Below, one piece after another: positions 28,173 through 39,337 of a stretch of 64,000 nucleotides of DNA (the stretch's first letter is position 1; each line of letters opens with the position of its first letter). The DNA lies in contig NZ_JAJHPU010000003.1 of assembly GCF_020831405.1 (NCBI RefSeq), positions 1-64,000 of the forward strand, given 5' to 3'. The notes beneath the pieces are model-generated. The model had not been told where the DNA came from and made no database searches. It was given only the letters and a program-made list of their open reading frames with translations. A program made the position numbers and the translations under genes. Source of the DNA: Pseudomonas oryzagri. Its GTDB lineage: Bacteria > Pseudomonadota > Gammaproteobacteria > Pseudomonadales > Pseudomonadaceae.

Positions 28173-29009
28173 TCAGGGGCGGAAGGCGCCGATGAAGATG
28201 CTCGGGTCGACCCGCGCATCGTTGAGGCTGACGTTCCAGTGCAGATGCGGGCCGGTAGCGCGGCCGGTGGCGCCGACCTTGCCGAGCACCGCGCCGCGCG
28301 CCAGCTCGTCGCCGACCTTCACGCCGATCTGCGACAGGTGGCAGAACATGCTGATCAGCCCCTGGCCGTGGTCGACGAACACGGTGCGGCCGTTGAAGAA
28401 GTAGTCGCCGACCAGGATCACCCTGCCTGCCGCCGGTGCCTTGACCGGCGTGCCGGCCGGCACGGCGAAGTCGAGGCCCGAGTGCGGGTTGCGCTCCTCG
28501 CCGTTGAAGAAGCGGCGCAGGCCGAACGGACTGGACAGCGGCCCGGCGACCGGCTTGTCGAACAGCAGGTTGCTCGGCTGGCGCGCGCTGAACTGGCGGT
28601 AGGCCGCGGTCTGCTCGGCCAGTTCGCGGTCGATGCGCTTGAGGTTGGCCGGGCTGGGGTTGACCTGCTCCTTGTTCTTCAGGGTGATGTATTGCTGCTG
28701 GTAGTCGCGATCGCCCACCGTGAAGCTCAGTCGGCGGCCGTCGTCCAGCTCGATACGCTGCTCGCCCGGTTCGACGGTCAGCGGCACTCCGACCACGGCG
28801 AGCCAGCGCTGGCCGTCCTCGCGCACCACCAGCACCGGCTTGTCCTGGAAGCGGGCGGCCGGTCTGGAGGCGGCGTCGCCGAGGTCGACCACCGCCACTC
28901 CGCCGGGCACCGGCTTGTCCAGCAGGCGCGACAGGAAGCCCTCGGCCAGGGCCAGCGGCGCGGACAGGGCGAGAAGCAGGGCAAAGAGAGGGCGGAACGG
29001 TCGGAGCAT
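28173..29009 (-). CDS. M23 (LytM-type) peptidoglycan endopeptidase, exported
   Basis: A 278-residue protein with signal peptide MLRPFRPLFALLLALSAPLA ending near ALA-EG. The C-terminal LytM domain carries the zinc ligands H-x3-D (HSGLDFAVPAG) and H-x-H (GPHLHWNV), so it should be an active zinc metallopeptidase cutting peptide bridges in murein. The N-terminal half has a beta-rich domain. The ATG at 29009 lacks a strong ribosome binding site, but the signal peptide makes it the right start. rhlB lies directly upstream with a hairpin between. Confidence 0.9.
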   Translation of the reverse strand: MLRPFRPLFALLLALSAPLALAEGFLSRLLDKPVPGGVAVVDLGDAASRPAARFQDKPVLVVREDGQRWLAVVGVPLTVEPGEQRIELDDGRRLSFTVGDRDYQQQYITLKNKEQVNPSPANLKRIDRELAEQTAAYRQFSARQPSNLLFDKPVAGPLSSPFGLRRFFNGEERNPHSGLDFAVPAGTPVKAPAAGRVILVGDYFFNGRTVFVDHGQGLISMFCHLSQIGVKVGDELARGAVLGKVGATGRATGPHLHWNVSLNDARVDPSIFIGAFRP

Positions 29010-29040
29010 GGCGGGGAGGCGAAGCAGGAGGAAAGGGCGC

Positions 29041-29060
29041 CCCTCCGCAAGCGGAGGGGC
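29041..29060 (-). terminator. Hairpin after rhlB
   Basis: A perfect 9-bp stem (CCCCTCCGC / GCGGAGGGG) with a 2-base spacer lies nine bases past the rhlB stop. On the minus strand it is followed by GCGCCCTTTCC, a weak T-run. Confidence 0.6.
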
Positions 29061-29068
29061 GCGGGCAG

Positions 29069-30625
<1,557 letters not shown>

Positions 30626-30782
30626 GGTGATCTCGATCTGGATGGGAAAGATACAGATTGCAGTGTAAAGCAAGATGTCGGCAGGGCGAAGCCGCGATAC
30701 GGCTTCGCTGGGGTTTGCCGCTCGATCGGCGGTTTTTTCCCGCCGTGGGCCGTCAGCTTCGCCGGCGCCGGCCGGCGCGCGC

Positions 30783-31913
<1,131 letters not shown>

Positions 31914-31927
<14 letters not shown>

Positions 31928-32030
31928 CCGCAACGAGGCGTAACCCATCAACCGGCCCCCAGGCCGGTCCATTGCGATGCCTGGCGGCATCGATGGTGGA
32001 TAACGCCGCTGCGCGGCTAACCCACCCTAC
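31914..32030. repeat. REP-like element pair with 16-bp perfect inverted ends
   Basis: GTAGGGTGGGTTAGCC (31914-31929) is repeated exactly inverted at 32015-32030. Each end has its own smaller hairpin, and the centre carries AACCGGCCCCCAGGCCGGTC. This REP-like composite overlaps the 3' end of the GIY-YIG gene and stops 18 bases before the ppk2 stop codon. Confidence 0.8.
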
Positions 32031-32047
32031 GCCCTACGGGTGCGTAT

Positions 32048-32866
32048 TCAGGCCCGCTCCAGTTCGTCGAGGCCGAACGGCAGCGGCGGGGTCGGCCAGT
32101 GCTGGTCGAGGCGTTCGAACTCGCGGGCGACCAGGCTGGCCAGCAGCAGGTCGCGCAGCCACTTGTGGTTGGCCGGCACCAGCTGCCAGGGCGCCTGCGG
32201 GCGCTGGCTGGCGGCGAGGATGCCGGCCCAGTGCGCTTCGCGCTGATCGAACTGGCGGTGCGCCGCGAGGTCCTCGGCGGCGAGTTTCCAGTGCTTGCGC
32301 GGATCGAGCAGGCGCTTGCGCAGACGTGCCTTCTGCTCGACGCGGGAAATCTGCAGGTAGACCTTGAGCAGGCGGATGCCGCGTCCGGCCAGCTCATCCT
32401 CGAAGGCCGCCAGCTGCGCCAACCGTCCGGCAATGTCCGCGGCGGCGATAAAGCCGTCGAACAGGTCGTAGGCCACCCCCTCGTAGGGCGTGCGGTTGAA
32501 CAGCACGATCTCGCCCGGCGCCGGCAGGCAGCGCCGGTAGCGGGCGAGGAAGCCCTCGGCGCGCTCGGCCGCGCTGGGCTGGCGAAAGGCGTGCACCGTC
32601 AGGCCCTGCGGGTCGAGGCCGCTGAACACCCGGCGGATGGCGCCGTCCTTGCCCGCGCAGTCCGGACCCTGCAGCCAGACCAGCAGCGCCTCGCGCCGGC
32701 GCGCCCTGAGCAGCGCCTGCTGCTCGCCCAGCCAGGACTTGAGCGCCTCCAGCCGGGCCCGCGCGGTGTCGCGGTCGAGGCCGCAGCGGCGCTCGGCATC
32801 GGCGCCGAGCGGCGCCAGCGGATCGCCCAGGCAGGCGTCGAGCAGGGTGTCGGGCAGGCGGAGCAT
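32048..32866 (-). CDS. Polyphosphate kinase 2 family protein
   Basis: The 272-residue protein belongs to the PPK2 family, which transfers phosphate between polyphosphate and nucleotides. The Walker A is VWLQGPDCAGKDGAIRRVF, the lid/Walker B regions appear as LFNRTPYEGV and LLKVYLQISRVEQKARLRKR, followed by DPRKHWKLAAED. The variant NRTPYEG in place of the common NRSYYE suggests a divergent subgroup. The ATG at 32866 has GGAG about nine bases upstream. It is not next to other phosphate genes. Confidence 0.85.
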   Translation of the reverse strand: MLRLPDTLLDACLGDPLAPLGADAERRCGLDRDTARARLEALKSWLGEQQALLRARRREALLVWLQGPDCAGKDGAIRRVFSGLDPQGLTVHAFRQPSAAERAEGFLARYRRCLPAPGEIVLFNRTPYEGVAYDLFDGFIAAADIAGRLAQLAAFEDELAGRGIRLLKVYLQISRVEQKARLRKRLLDPRKHWKLAAEDLAAHRQFDQREAHWAGILAASQRPQAPWQLVPANHKWLRDLLLASLVAREFERLDQHWPTPPLPFGLDELERA

Positions 32867-33020
32867 GGCGGGTTCTCCGTGCGGGTGATCCTGCGTGGGG
32901 CGGGAAACTCGCGCAGCGAATTTCCACCGGGTGGTCATCCACGGTTTGGCCAGCTACCGGCAATGGTGGACCAGGCTGCGCCGTCGTCCCCCCTGCGCTT
33001 CTGTCGACGATAGCGGCGGA

Positions 33021-34028
33021 TCAGTCCTTGCGCCGCTTGAGCTGATCCTTCAGCTGGGTCGGCACCTGGCGGATGATCAGGGTGTCGTGCTCCTCGTCGT
33101 ACTCGATCTTCGAGCCCAAAAGGTGCGCCTCGAAGCTGATCGACAGGCCCTCGGCGCGCCCGGTGAAGCGGCGGAACTGGTTGAGGGTGCGCTTGTCCGC
33201 CGGGATCTCCGGGGCCAGGCCGTAGTCCTTGTTGCGGATGTGATCATAGAAGGCGCGCGGCTGCTCCTCGTCGATCAGCTCGGACAGCTCCTCGAGGGCG
33301 ATCGGCTCGCCGCGGCGGGCCTGGCTGCTGGCGTAGTCGACCAGCGCCTCGGTCTTCTCGCGCGCCTGCTCCTCGGCCAGGTCCTCGCTCTCGACGAAGT
33401 CGCTGAACGCCTTGAGCAGGGTGCGCGTCTCGCTCGGTGCGTCGACGCCTTCCTGGCAACCGATGAACTCGCGGAAGTACTCGGAGACCTTCTTGCCGCC
33501 CTTGCCCTTGATAAAGGAGATGTACTGCCGGGAGGTCTTGTTGTTGCGCCACTCGGAGATGTTGATCCGCGCCGCCAGGTGCAGCTGGCCGAGGTCGAGG
33601 TGCTTGGCCGGGGTGACGTCGAGGCTGTCGGTGACCGCCACGCCCTCGCTGTGGTGCAGCAGGGCGATCGCCAGGTAGTCGGTCATGCCCTGCTGGTAGT
33701 GGGCGAGCAGCACGTGGCCGCCGGTGGACAGGTTGGATTCCTCCATCAGCTTCTTCAGGTGCTCCACGGCCTGGCGGCTGAAGGCGACGAAGCTCAGGTT
33801 GTCGTCGAGGTACTCGCCGAGCCAGCCGCTGAACGGGTAGGCGCCGGACTCCTCGTGGAACAGGCCCCAGACCTTGTTGGGCTTGGCGTTGTAGCTGTCG
33901 TTGAGGTCGGCCAGCAGGTTGTCGATGGCCTGCGACTCGGCCAGCTCGCTGTCGCGGGCGTGCAGCACGGCGGGGTTGCCGTCGGGCTTCTTGTCGATCA
34001 GATGGACGATGGCGTGACGGATCGGCAT
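33021..34028 (-). CDS. ndpA: Nucleoid-associated protein NdpA/YejK
   Basis: A 335-residue cytoplasmic DNA-associated protein of the NdpA family (YejK in E. coli), which has been reported to interact with topoisomerases. The family N-terminus [17 protein letters not shown] and the motifs [20 protein letters not shown] and [20 protein letters not shown] are all present and the length is standard. It is a single gene, with 91 bases to the LysR gene upstream. Confidence 0.94.
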   Translation of the reverse strand: MPIRHAIVHLIDKKPDGNPAVLHARDSELAESQAIDNLLADLNDSYNAKPNKVWGLFHEESGAYPFSGWLGEYLDDNLSFVAFSRQAVEHLKKLMEESNLSTGGHVLLAHYQQGMTDYLAIALLHHSEGVAVTDSLDVTPAKHLDLGQLHLAARINISEWRNNKTSRQYISFIKGKGGKKVSEYFREFIGCQEGVDAPSETRTLLKAFSDFVESEDLAEEQAREKTEALVDYASSQARRGEPIALEELSELIDEEQPRAFYDHIRNKDYGLAPEIPADKRTLNQFRRFTGRAEGLSISFEAHLLGSKIEYDEEHDTLIIRQVPTQLKDQLKRRKD

Positions 34029-34119
34029 GGCGGTCTCGTGGCGGATAAAGGCGGGTGCGCGAGTGTAACCGATGGCCGGCGACGGGCGGTCCGTCGCCGC
34101 GCGCCCACGATGGCCGCGC

Positions 34120-35013
34120 TCAGGACTGGGCGCCGCGTGCCTCGGCGATCAGCCAGTCCTTCAGGGCCCGGGCGGCCGGATGGAGGGCCAGCTTGCGGTG
34201 ATGCACCACGTAGTAGCCGGTGGGCAGCTGCAGGCAGTGCCCGAAGGGCTCGATCAGCAGGCCTTGGGCCAACTCCTCCTCGATCAGGAAGGGGCTGGCC
34301 ATGACCACGCCCTGGCCCTGCTTGGCGGCCTCGATGGCGATCAGGCCCTGGTCGAAATGGATGCAGGGGATGGCGGCGATCTGCCTGTCGTCGAGCTGGC
34401 TGAAGCGCCGCAGCCATTGGTGCCAGTAGGGCAGCGTGGCGGTGTCGAGCAGGGTCGCACGCCGCAGGTCGTCCGCCTGCTCGAGGGCGAGCGCGGCGGC
34501 GTAGTCGGGGCGGCAATACACGCGGCCCTCGTACGGGTAGAGCAGGGTGGCGTCCAGATTGGGATCGCCGTCCTGGAAGTAGCGAATGGTGAGGTCGATG
34601 GCATCGCGTTCGAAATTGACCAGCGCGGTGCTGGCGCTGATATGCAGCTCCACATCGGGGTAGCGGGTCACGAAGCCCGCCAGCCGGCGCGGCAGCCACT
34701 TCCCCGCGAAGCTCGGCGGCATGGACAGCGACACGCTGTTGCTGCGCCGGCGTTTCACCTCCCGGCTGGCGTCGGCGATCTGCGCGAGCGCCGGCTGCAC
34801 GCGCCGCCAATAGGCCAACCCCTCGGCCGTCGCCAGTACCTGGCGGGTCTGGCGGGTGAACAGGGCGATGCCCAGCCACTCTTCCAGCTTCTGGATCTGC
34901 TGACCGACCGCCCCCGGGGTCACGCACAGTTCCTCCGCTGCAAGAGAAAAACTGTTGTGGCGCATCGCGGCGTCCAGAAAAACCAATGATTTCAAAGGGG
35001 GATACTGGTTCAT
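34120..35013 (-). CDS. LysR-family transcriptional regulator (GcvA-like)
   Basis: A 297-residue regulator with an N-terminal winged helix ([34 protein letters not shown]) and a substrate-binding domain. The GAVGQQI helix with gapless ELC-VTPGAV is typical of the GcvA/AmpR branch. It is divergent from an MFS transporter gene across a 225-bp gap, so control of that transporter and of itself is likely. The effector is unknown. Confidence 0.9.
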   Translation of the reverse strand: MNQYPPLKSLVFLDAAMRHNSFSLAAEELCVTPGAVGQQIQKLEEWLGIALFTRQTRQVLATAEGLAYWRRVQPALAQIADASREVKRRRSNSVSLSMPPSFAGKWLPRRLAGFVTRYPDVELHISASTALVNFERDAIDLTIRYFQDGDPNLDATLLYPYEGRVYCRPDYAAALALEQADDLRRATLLDTATLPYWHQWLRRFSQLDDRQIAAIPCIHFDQGLIAIEAAKQGQGVVMASPFLIEEELAQGLLIEPFGHCLQLPTGYYVVHHRKLALHPAARALKDWLIAEARGAQS

Positions 35014-35238
35014 GGCATAGAAAACCTATTTCATCGAGCACATTAAATCAGTTGTGGGCGGGCCGGCACAGCCAGAAAATTCATTGCAATCCCCGGTACG
35101 GAGGTCTGCGCCCTGCGCGCGGGCCCCGAGGGCCGGGGCACCGACCTGGCGGGCGCAGGCGCCGGCCATCGCTTAGGGCCGCCGGCTCGGCCCATTCACC
35201 CGGGTGTTATCCTCACCCTCGTATCCGATGGAGACTCG

Positions 35239-36450
35239 ATGATGACCTCGCTTTGGCGTCACTGCGGTTGGATGCTGCTCGGCAGCTCGCTGATCCTCGC
35301 CCTGTCGCTGGGAGTGCGTCACGGCTTCGGCCTGTTCCTGGCGCCGATGAGCGCCGAATTCGGTTGGGGGCGGGAAGTGTTCGCCTTCGCCATCGCCCTG
35401 CAGAATCTGATCTGGGGCCTGATCCAGCCGTTCACCGGAGCCTTCGCCGACCGCTTCGGGGTCAAGCGCACCGTGCTGATCGGCGGCGTGCTGTACGTCG
35501 CCGGCCTGGCGCTGATGGCCTTCTCCACCACCCCGGCGGCGCTGTCGCTGAGCGCGGGTCTGCTGATCGGCCTCGGCCTGTCCGGCACCTCGTTCTCCGT
35601 ACTGCTCGGCGCGGTGGGTCAAGCCGCGCCGGTCGAGAAGCGCAGCATGGCGATGGGCGTCGCCGCGGCGGCCGGCTCGTTCGGCCAGTTCGTCATGCTG
35701 CCTGGCAGCCTCGGCCTGATCTCCACGCTCGGCTGGTCGGGCGCGCTGCTCGCGCTGGCGGTGCTGATCGCGCTGATCCTGCCGTGCGCCGCCCTGCTGC
35801 GCAGCCCGGCGCAGGCGCAGCACGCCGTGGGCCACAAGCAGACCCTCGGGGAGGCGCTGCGCGAGGCGGCCGGGCATTCCGGCTTCTGGCTGCTGGCGCT
35901 GGGCTTCTTCGTCTGCGGCTTCCAGGTGGTGTTCATCGGCGTGCACCTGCCGGCCTACCTGGTCGACCAGCACCTGCCGGCGCAGGTCGGCACCACGGTG
36001 CTGGCGCTGGTCGGCCTGTTCAATGTGTTCGGCACCTACACCGCCGGCTGGCTGGGCAGCTGCTACTCGAAACCCAAGCTGCTGGCGGCCCTGTACCTGA
36101 TCCGCGGTGTGGTGATCGTCGCCTTCCTGTGGGCGCCTCTGTCCGAGTGGACGGCCTACGCCTTCGGCATGGCCATGGGCCTGCTGTGGCTGTCCACGGT
36201 GCCGCTGACCAACGGCACGGTGGCGACCCTGTTCGGCGTGCGCAACCTGTCGATGCTCGGCGGCATCGTCTTCCTGTTCCACCAGCTCGGCTCGTTCCTG
36301 GGCGGCTGGCTGGGCGGCTACCTGTACGACCGTACCGGCAGCTACGAGCTGGTCTGGCAGATCTGTGTCGGCCTCAGCGTGATGGCCGCGCTGCTCAACT
36401 GGCCGGTGCGCGAGCAGCCGGTGGCGCGCCTGCAGGGACAGGCCGCCTGA
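35239..36450 (+). CDS. MFS transporter (oxalate/formate-antiporter or monocarboxylate-like group)
   Basis: A 403-residue major facilitator with twelve predicted helices. The first part reads SLGVRHGFGLFLAPMSAEFGWGREVFA followed by the loop GAFADRFGVKR (motif A), a pattern seen in organic-acid MFS carriers. The substrate cannot be told from sequence. ATG at 35239 and 35242 are both possible; GGAG is upstream of both. The end overlaps a 40-codon membrane gene by TGATG. The divergent LysR gene is the likely regulator. Confidence 0.88.
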   Translation: MMTSLWRHCGWMLLGSSLILALSLGVRHGFGLFLAPMSAEFGWGREVFAFAIALQNLIWGLIQPFTGAFADRFGVKRTVLIGGVLYVAGLALMAFSTTPAALSLSAGLLIGLGLSGTSFSVLLGAVGQAAPVEKRSMAMGVAAAAGSFGQFVMLPGSLGLISTLGWSGALLALAVLIALILPCAALLRSPAQAQHAVGHKQTLGEALREAAGHSGFWLLALGFFVCGFQVVFIGVHLPAYLVDQHLPAQVGTTVLALVGLFNVFGTYTAGWLGSCYSKPKLLAALYLIRGVVIVAFLWAPLSEWTAYAFGMAMGLLWLSTVPLTNGTVATLFGVRNLSMLGGIVFLFHQLGSFLGGWLGGYLYDRTGSYELVWQICVGLSVMAALLNWPVREQPVARLQGQAA

Positions 36451-36572
36451 TGCGCCGCGCACTGCCCTGGCTGGCCGGCGCGCTGCTGCTCGGCGCGTTG
36501 CTGGCGCTGGCCTGGTGGGGCTGGCAGCAGGGCGGACTGCGCCTGCTGATGCAGGGGATGGGCGTGTGCTGA
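36450..36572 (+). CDS. Small membrane protein, 40 aa, coupled to the MFS gene
   Basis: The stop codon of the MFS gene overlaps the ATG of this frame (TGATG). It encodes one transmembrane helix (PWLAGALLLGALLALAWWGW) and a short tail ending in MGVC. I do not recognise it. Coupling to the transporter and the clean membrane segment suggest a genuine small protein that might associate with the carrier. Two hairpins follow the stop. Confidence 0.6.
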   Translation: MRRALPWLAGALLLGALLALAWWGWQQGGLRLLMQGMGVC

Positions 36573-36579
36573 AGAGGGA

Positions 36580-36628
36580 GCGCCAGGTACGGACCTGGCG
36601 CGAGATGCCGGACAGGGCGCCCGGCATC
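36580..36628. terminator. Two consecutive hairpins between convergent genes
   Basis: GCGCCAGGT-ACGG-ACCTGGCGC (36580-36601) and GATGCCGG...CCGGCATC (36604-36628) lie between the small membrane protein gene and the HopJ-like gene, which converge. They probably end transcription from both sides. Confidence 0.6.
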
Positions 36629-36639
36629 GGCGCCAAGGC

Positions 36640-36981
36640 TCAGGCCTTGCGGGTGAGCGGCAGCGCGGCGAAGCGCACGCCGGAAAGGCCCGAGGCCTGC
36701 AGGGCGCGGATATTGCCGTGGTCGCTGCCCGCCGGGGTGGCCAGCACGCTGCGGTAGTGCTCGCCGAAGGCCAGCAGGGTTTCCTCGACCGACAGACCTT
36801 CGAGCAGGGCGAGGCCGAGCAGCTTGCAGGAGCCCTCGTTCTGCCCGGCGGCGTTCTCCACGCCGCCGTTGACGAAGGCCTGCGGCTGGTAGTCGTAGTG
36901 GGCGGCGATGAACGCCAGGGTGTCGGCGAACGCGTGGTCGTCGCGGCGCAGGGCGGCGCGGAAGTCGGTCAGTGCGGTCAT
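36640..36981 (-). CDS. HopJ-family protein
   Basis: A 113-residue protein whose sequence (FRAALRRDDHAFADTLAFIA, YDYQPQAFVNGG, NEGSCKLLGLALLEGLS, CFGEHYR-like AFGEHYRSVL, GDHGNIRALQASG) matches the family named after the plant-pathogen effector HopJ. Members occur widely in bacteria without type III secretion and in algae, so the effector name should not be taken as function here. The start overlaps the stop of the DUF1244 gene (ATGA), implying joint expression. Function unknown. Confidence 0.85.
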   Translation of the reverse strand: MTALTDFRAALRRDDHAFADTLAFIAAHYDYQPQAFVNGGVENAAGQNEGSCKLLGLALLEGLSVEETLLAFGEHYRSVLATPAGSDHGNIRALQASGLSGVRFAALPLTRKA

Positions 36982-37271
36982 TTCTTGCTCGCTTGGTCGA
37001 AGGCGGCCAGCTGTTCCGGCGTGGCCTCTTTTTGGAATCGGGCTTTCCACTCGGCGTAGGGCATGCCGTAGATGGTGTCGCGCGCCGCATCGGCGGACAG
37101 TTCGATGCCGCGCTCGTCAGCGGCGGCCTTGTACCACTTGCCCAGACAGTTGCGGCAGAAGCCGGCGAGGTTCATCAGCTCGATGTTCTGCACGTCGCTG
37201 CGCTCGCTCAGGTGCTGGAGCAGGCGGCGGAAGGCGGCGGCTTCCAGTTCGGTGCGCTGTTGTTCGGTCAT
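36978..37271 (-). CDS. DUF1244 family protein
   Basis: A 97-residue cytoplasmic protein of the DUF1244 family, mainly helical, with the conserved NIELMNLAGFCRNCLGKWY segment that contains a C-x2-C pair. The pair might bind a metal, but the family has no assigned role that I know of. The ATG at 37271 is preceded by GAGAACGAG. It is translated together with the HopJ-like gene through a four-base overlap. Confidence 0.88.
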   Translation of the reverse strand: MTEQQRTELEAAAFRRLLQHLSERSDVQNIELMNLAGFCRNCLGKWYKAAADERGIELSADAARDTIYGMPYAEWKARFQKEATPEQLAAFDQASKK

Positions 37272-37362
37272 GGCTCGTTCTCGCGCGGTCGGGGGAGGGG
37301 CGATCATAAAAGCCGCGGCCGCAGCGGACAACGTCGGTGCGGCCGGGGGGACGGTCGGTTTT

Positions 37363-37734
37363 TCAGCGGTGGCCGGTGAGGGTGATCGACACCGACTCGG
37401 CGAAGCGCAGGGCGTGCGGCTTGTCGACTTCGACCTCGGCGTAGCGCACCTGCGGATGGGCCATCACCAGGTCGAGGATCTCCTGGGTGAGCCGCTCGAG
37501 CAGGGCGAAGCGGTTTTCCTCGACATGGCGGATGATCGCCTTGGTGATCGTGCGGTAGTTCAGCGCCTGATCGATGTCGTTGCCCTGCACGGCCTGATGG
37601 GCCGGGTAGAGGATGGTCAGGTTGATCAGCACGTCCTGCTTGTTGAGGATTTCCTCCTCCTTGATGCCGATGTAGGTGCGCAGGCGCAGCTCCTTGACGC
37701 GGATGCGCGCCATGCCGGGCTCCAGTCGTGGCAT
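37363..37734 (-). CDS. folX: Dihydroneopterin triphosphate 2'-epimerase
   Basis: A 123-residue enzyme of the FolB/FolX family. FolX epimerises dihydroneopterin triphosphate to dihydromonapterin triphosphate. With FolE and FolM this makes tetrahydromonapterin, the cofactor of phenylalanine hydroxylase in Pseudomonas. [19 protein letters not shown] and the final [14 protein letters not shown] are typical of FolX rather than FolB. Its ATG directly abuts the folE stop codon, so the three fol genes form one unit. Confidence 0.92.
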   Translation of the reverse strand: MPRLEPGMARIRVKELRLRTYIGIKEEEILNKQDVLINLTILYPAHQAVQGNDIDQALNYRTITKAIIRHVEENRFALLERLTQEILDLVMAHPQVRYAEVEVDKPHALRFAESVSITLTGHR

Positions 37735-38304
37735 TTACTTGCTCCGTCCGATCAGCTGCAGGAATTCCTGGCGGGTGTTCACCGACTGGCGGAAGGCGCC
37801 GAGCATCACCGAGGTGTTCATCACCGAGTTCTGCTTCTCCACCCCGCGCATCATCATGCACATGTGCTGCGCCTCGATCACCACGGCCACGCCGGCGGCG
37901 TTGGTGACGCGCTGGATCGCCTCGGCGATCTGCCGCGTGAGGTTCTCCTGGATCTGCAGGCGGCGGGCGTACATGTCGACGATGCGCGCCACCTTGGACA
38001 GGCCGAGCACCTGGCCGGTGGGGATGTAGGCGACGTGGGCCTTGCCGATGAAGGGCAGCAGGTGGTGCTCGCACAGCGAGTACAGCTCGACGTCGCGGAC
38101 GATCACCATCTCGTCGTTGTCGGAGGCGAACAGCGCGCCGTTGACGATCTCTTCGAGGGTCTGCTGGTAGCCGCGACACAGGTACTGCATGGCCTTGGCG
38201 GCGCGTTCGGGGGTGTCGCGCAGGCCTTCGCGCTGCGGGTCCTCGCCGAGGCCGAGGAGGATTTCGCGGTAATGCTCGGTGATTTGCGACAGTTGATCGC
38301 TCAT
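37735..38304 (-). CDS. folE: GTP cyclohydrolase I
   Basis: The 189-residue type I enzyme converts GTP to dihydroneopterin triphosphate, the first step of pterin and folate synthesis. The zinc ligands are in [12 protein letters not shown] and in the [10 protein letters not shown] segment, and the pocket motif [20 protein letters not shown] is intact. In Pseudomonas this copy, in a cluster with folX and folM, serves monapterin synthesis. It lies between folX and folM on the same strand. Confidence 0.95.
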   Translation of the reverse strand: MSDQLSQITEHYREILLGLGEDPQREGLRDTPERAAKAMQYLCRGYQQTLEEIVNGALFASDNDEMVIVRDVELYSLCEHHLLPFIGKAHVAYIPTGQVLGLSKVARIVDMYARRLQIQENLTRQIAEAIQRVTNAAGVAVVIEAQHMCMMMRGVEKQNSVMNTSVMLGAFRQSVNTRQEFLQLIGRSK

Positions 38305-38335
38305 GTCGGGGTCCTCGTGGCGGCGCGCGCCGGCT

Positions 38336-39049
38336 TCACTTGCCGAGGTGGCGGCCGCCGTTGACGCACAGGCTGGTGCCGGTGACGTAGGGGTTGTCCA
38401 GAAGATAGCGCAGACTCTGGTAGATGACTTCCGGTCCGGGCTCGATGCCCAGCGCCGACTTGGCCAGGGCCTTGGCGCGGTAGGCGGCGTCGTCGTGGTC
38501 ATGGAACATGACCAGCGCCGGAGCGATGGCATTGACCTTGATGCGCGGGGCGAATTGGGCGGCGAAGGACAGGGTCAGGTTTTCCAGACCGGCCTTGCTG
38601 GCGCAATAGGCTACACGATTGGTGCTGCCGCGACGGGCCACGTCGTCGGTGATATGCACGATGTCTGCCAGTTCGCAGCGTTCGAGCAGTTCGCGGCAGC
38701 GCAGGTTGATCAGGTAGGGCGCCAGCATGTGCACATTGACCATGCGCGCGAAGGCCTCGGCCTCGTGGCCAGGCTCCTCGCGCAGCCAGTCCGAGGCGTT
38801 GTGCACGATGGCGCGCAGGCGGTCGGTGTGGCTGTGCAGCAGGTCGATGAAGGCGAGGATGCCGGCCTCGCTGGAGAAGTCCGCCGGCAGGGTCAGTGCG
38901 CCGCGCCGGCGCAGTTCGTCGAGCGCCGGGCGTTCGCTGCGGTAGCTGACGATCAGCGGCTGGCCCGCGTCGAGCAGCCGCTGCGCGCAGTGCAACCCGA
39001 CTCGCTGGCTGGCGCCGGTGATCAGGATGGGAGCGGCGGACTGACTCAT
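38336..39049 (-). CDS. folM: Dihydromonapterin reductase
   Basis: A 237-residue short-chain dehydrogenase with [11 protein letters not shown] at the N-terminus, HNASD in place of the usual NNAG, and the catalytic Y-x3-K in [13 protein letters not shown]. FolM reduces dihydromonapterin to tetrahydromonapterin and also has dihydrofolate reductase activity. It is the first gene of the folM-folE-folX unit and is divergent from the LitR-like regulator gene. A TGTACA site sits over its probable -35 region. Confidence 0.92.
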   Translation of the reverse strand: MSQSAAPILITGASQRVGLHCAQRLLDAGQPLIVSYRSERPALDELRRRGALTLPADFSSEAGILAFIDLLHSHTDRLRAIVHNASDWLREEPGHEAEAFARMVNVHMLAPYLINLRCRELLERCELADIVHITDDVARRGSTNRVAYCASKAGLENLTLSFAAQFAPRIKVNAIAPALVMFHDHDDAAYRAKALAKSALGIEPGPEVIYQSLRYLLDNPYVTGTSLCVNGGRHLGK

Positions 39050-39137
39050 GCGTGCCTCGTGGAAAAAGGGTGGTTCAGCGGCAAGGCCGCCGGGTACCTG
39101 ACAAGTGCGGGACGGGTTACCGGCTGAACCGTCGGCA

Positions 39138-39168
39138 ACACTAGCGCAAGGGTCGCTTGCTGTACAAG
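39138..39168 (-). promoter_or_regulatory. Probable folM promoter with LitR-type TTGTACA site
   Basis: Read on the minus strand, CTTGTACA (39161-39168) is followed 18 bases after TTGTAC by TAGTGT, a plausible -35/-10 pair about 95 bases from the folM start. LitR/CarH-family regulators bind TGTACA-containing sites that overlap the -35 box of light-inducible promoters (established for the family); that they do so here is an inference. Confidence 0.5.
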
Positions 39169-39235
39169 CTCGCCAACGAGACCGTGTGCGGTCAGCGGCT
39201 GGCAGGCGCTGGCACGTGTCATCCGGGGCAGTGCC

Positions 39236-39262
39236 TTGTACCGTGATGTATTTCCTGTACAG
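39236..39262 (+). promoter_or_regulatory. Paired TGTAC sites upstream of the LitR-like gene
   Basis: TTGTAC (39236) and CTGTACAG (39255-39262) are 20 bp apart, two helical turns, and lie about 80 bases upstream of the regulator start. Together with the site at 39161 this makes three TGTAC motifs in the 288-bp divergent gap. TACAAT at 39298-39303 is a possible -10 box. Confidence 0.5.
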
Positions 39263-39337
39263 CTCTTGTCGAATCCGTGCGGTGCAAAAGTCTGGGCTAC
39301 AATCCCGGCTAATCGTCCTCCTGAGCGGTCCCAGGCC

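Noticed and set aside
36640-36981. Type III secretion effector
   Set aside because: The HopJ name comes from a plant pathogen, but there are no secretion genes or hrp-box signals here and the family is widespread in non-pathogens.
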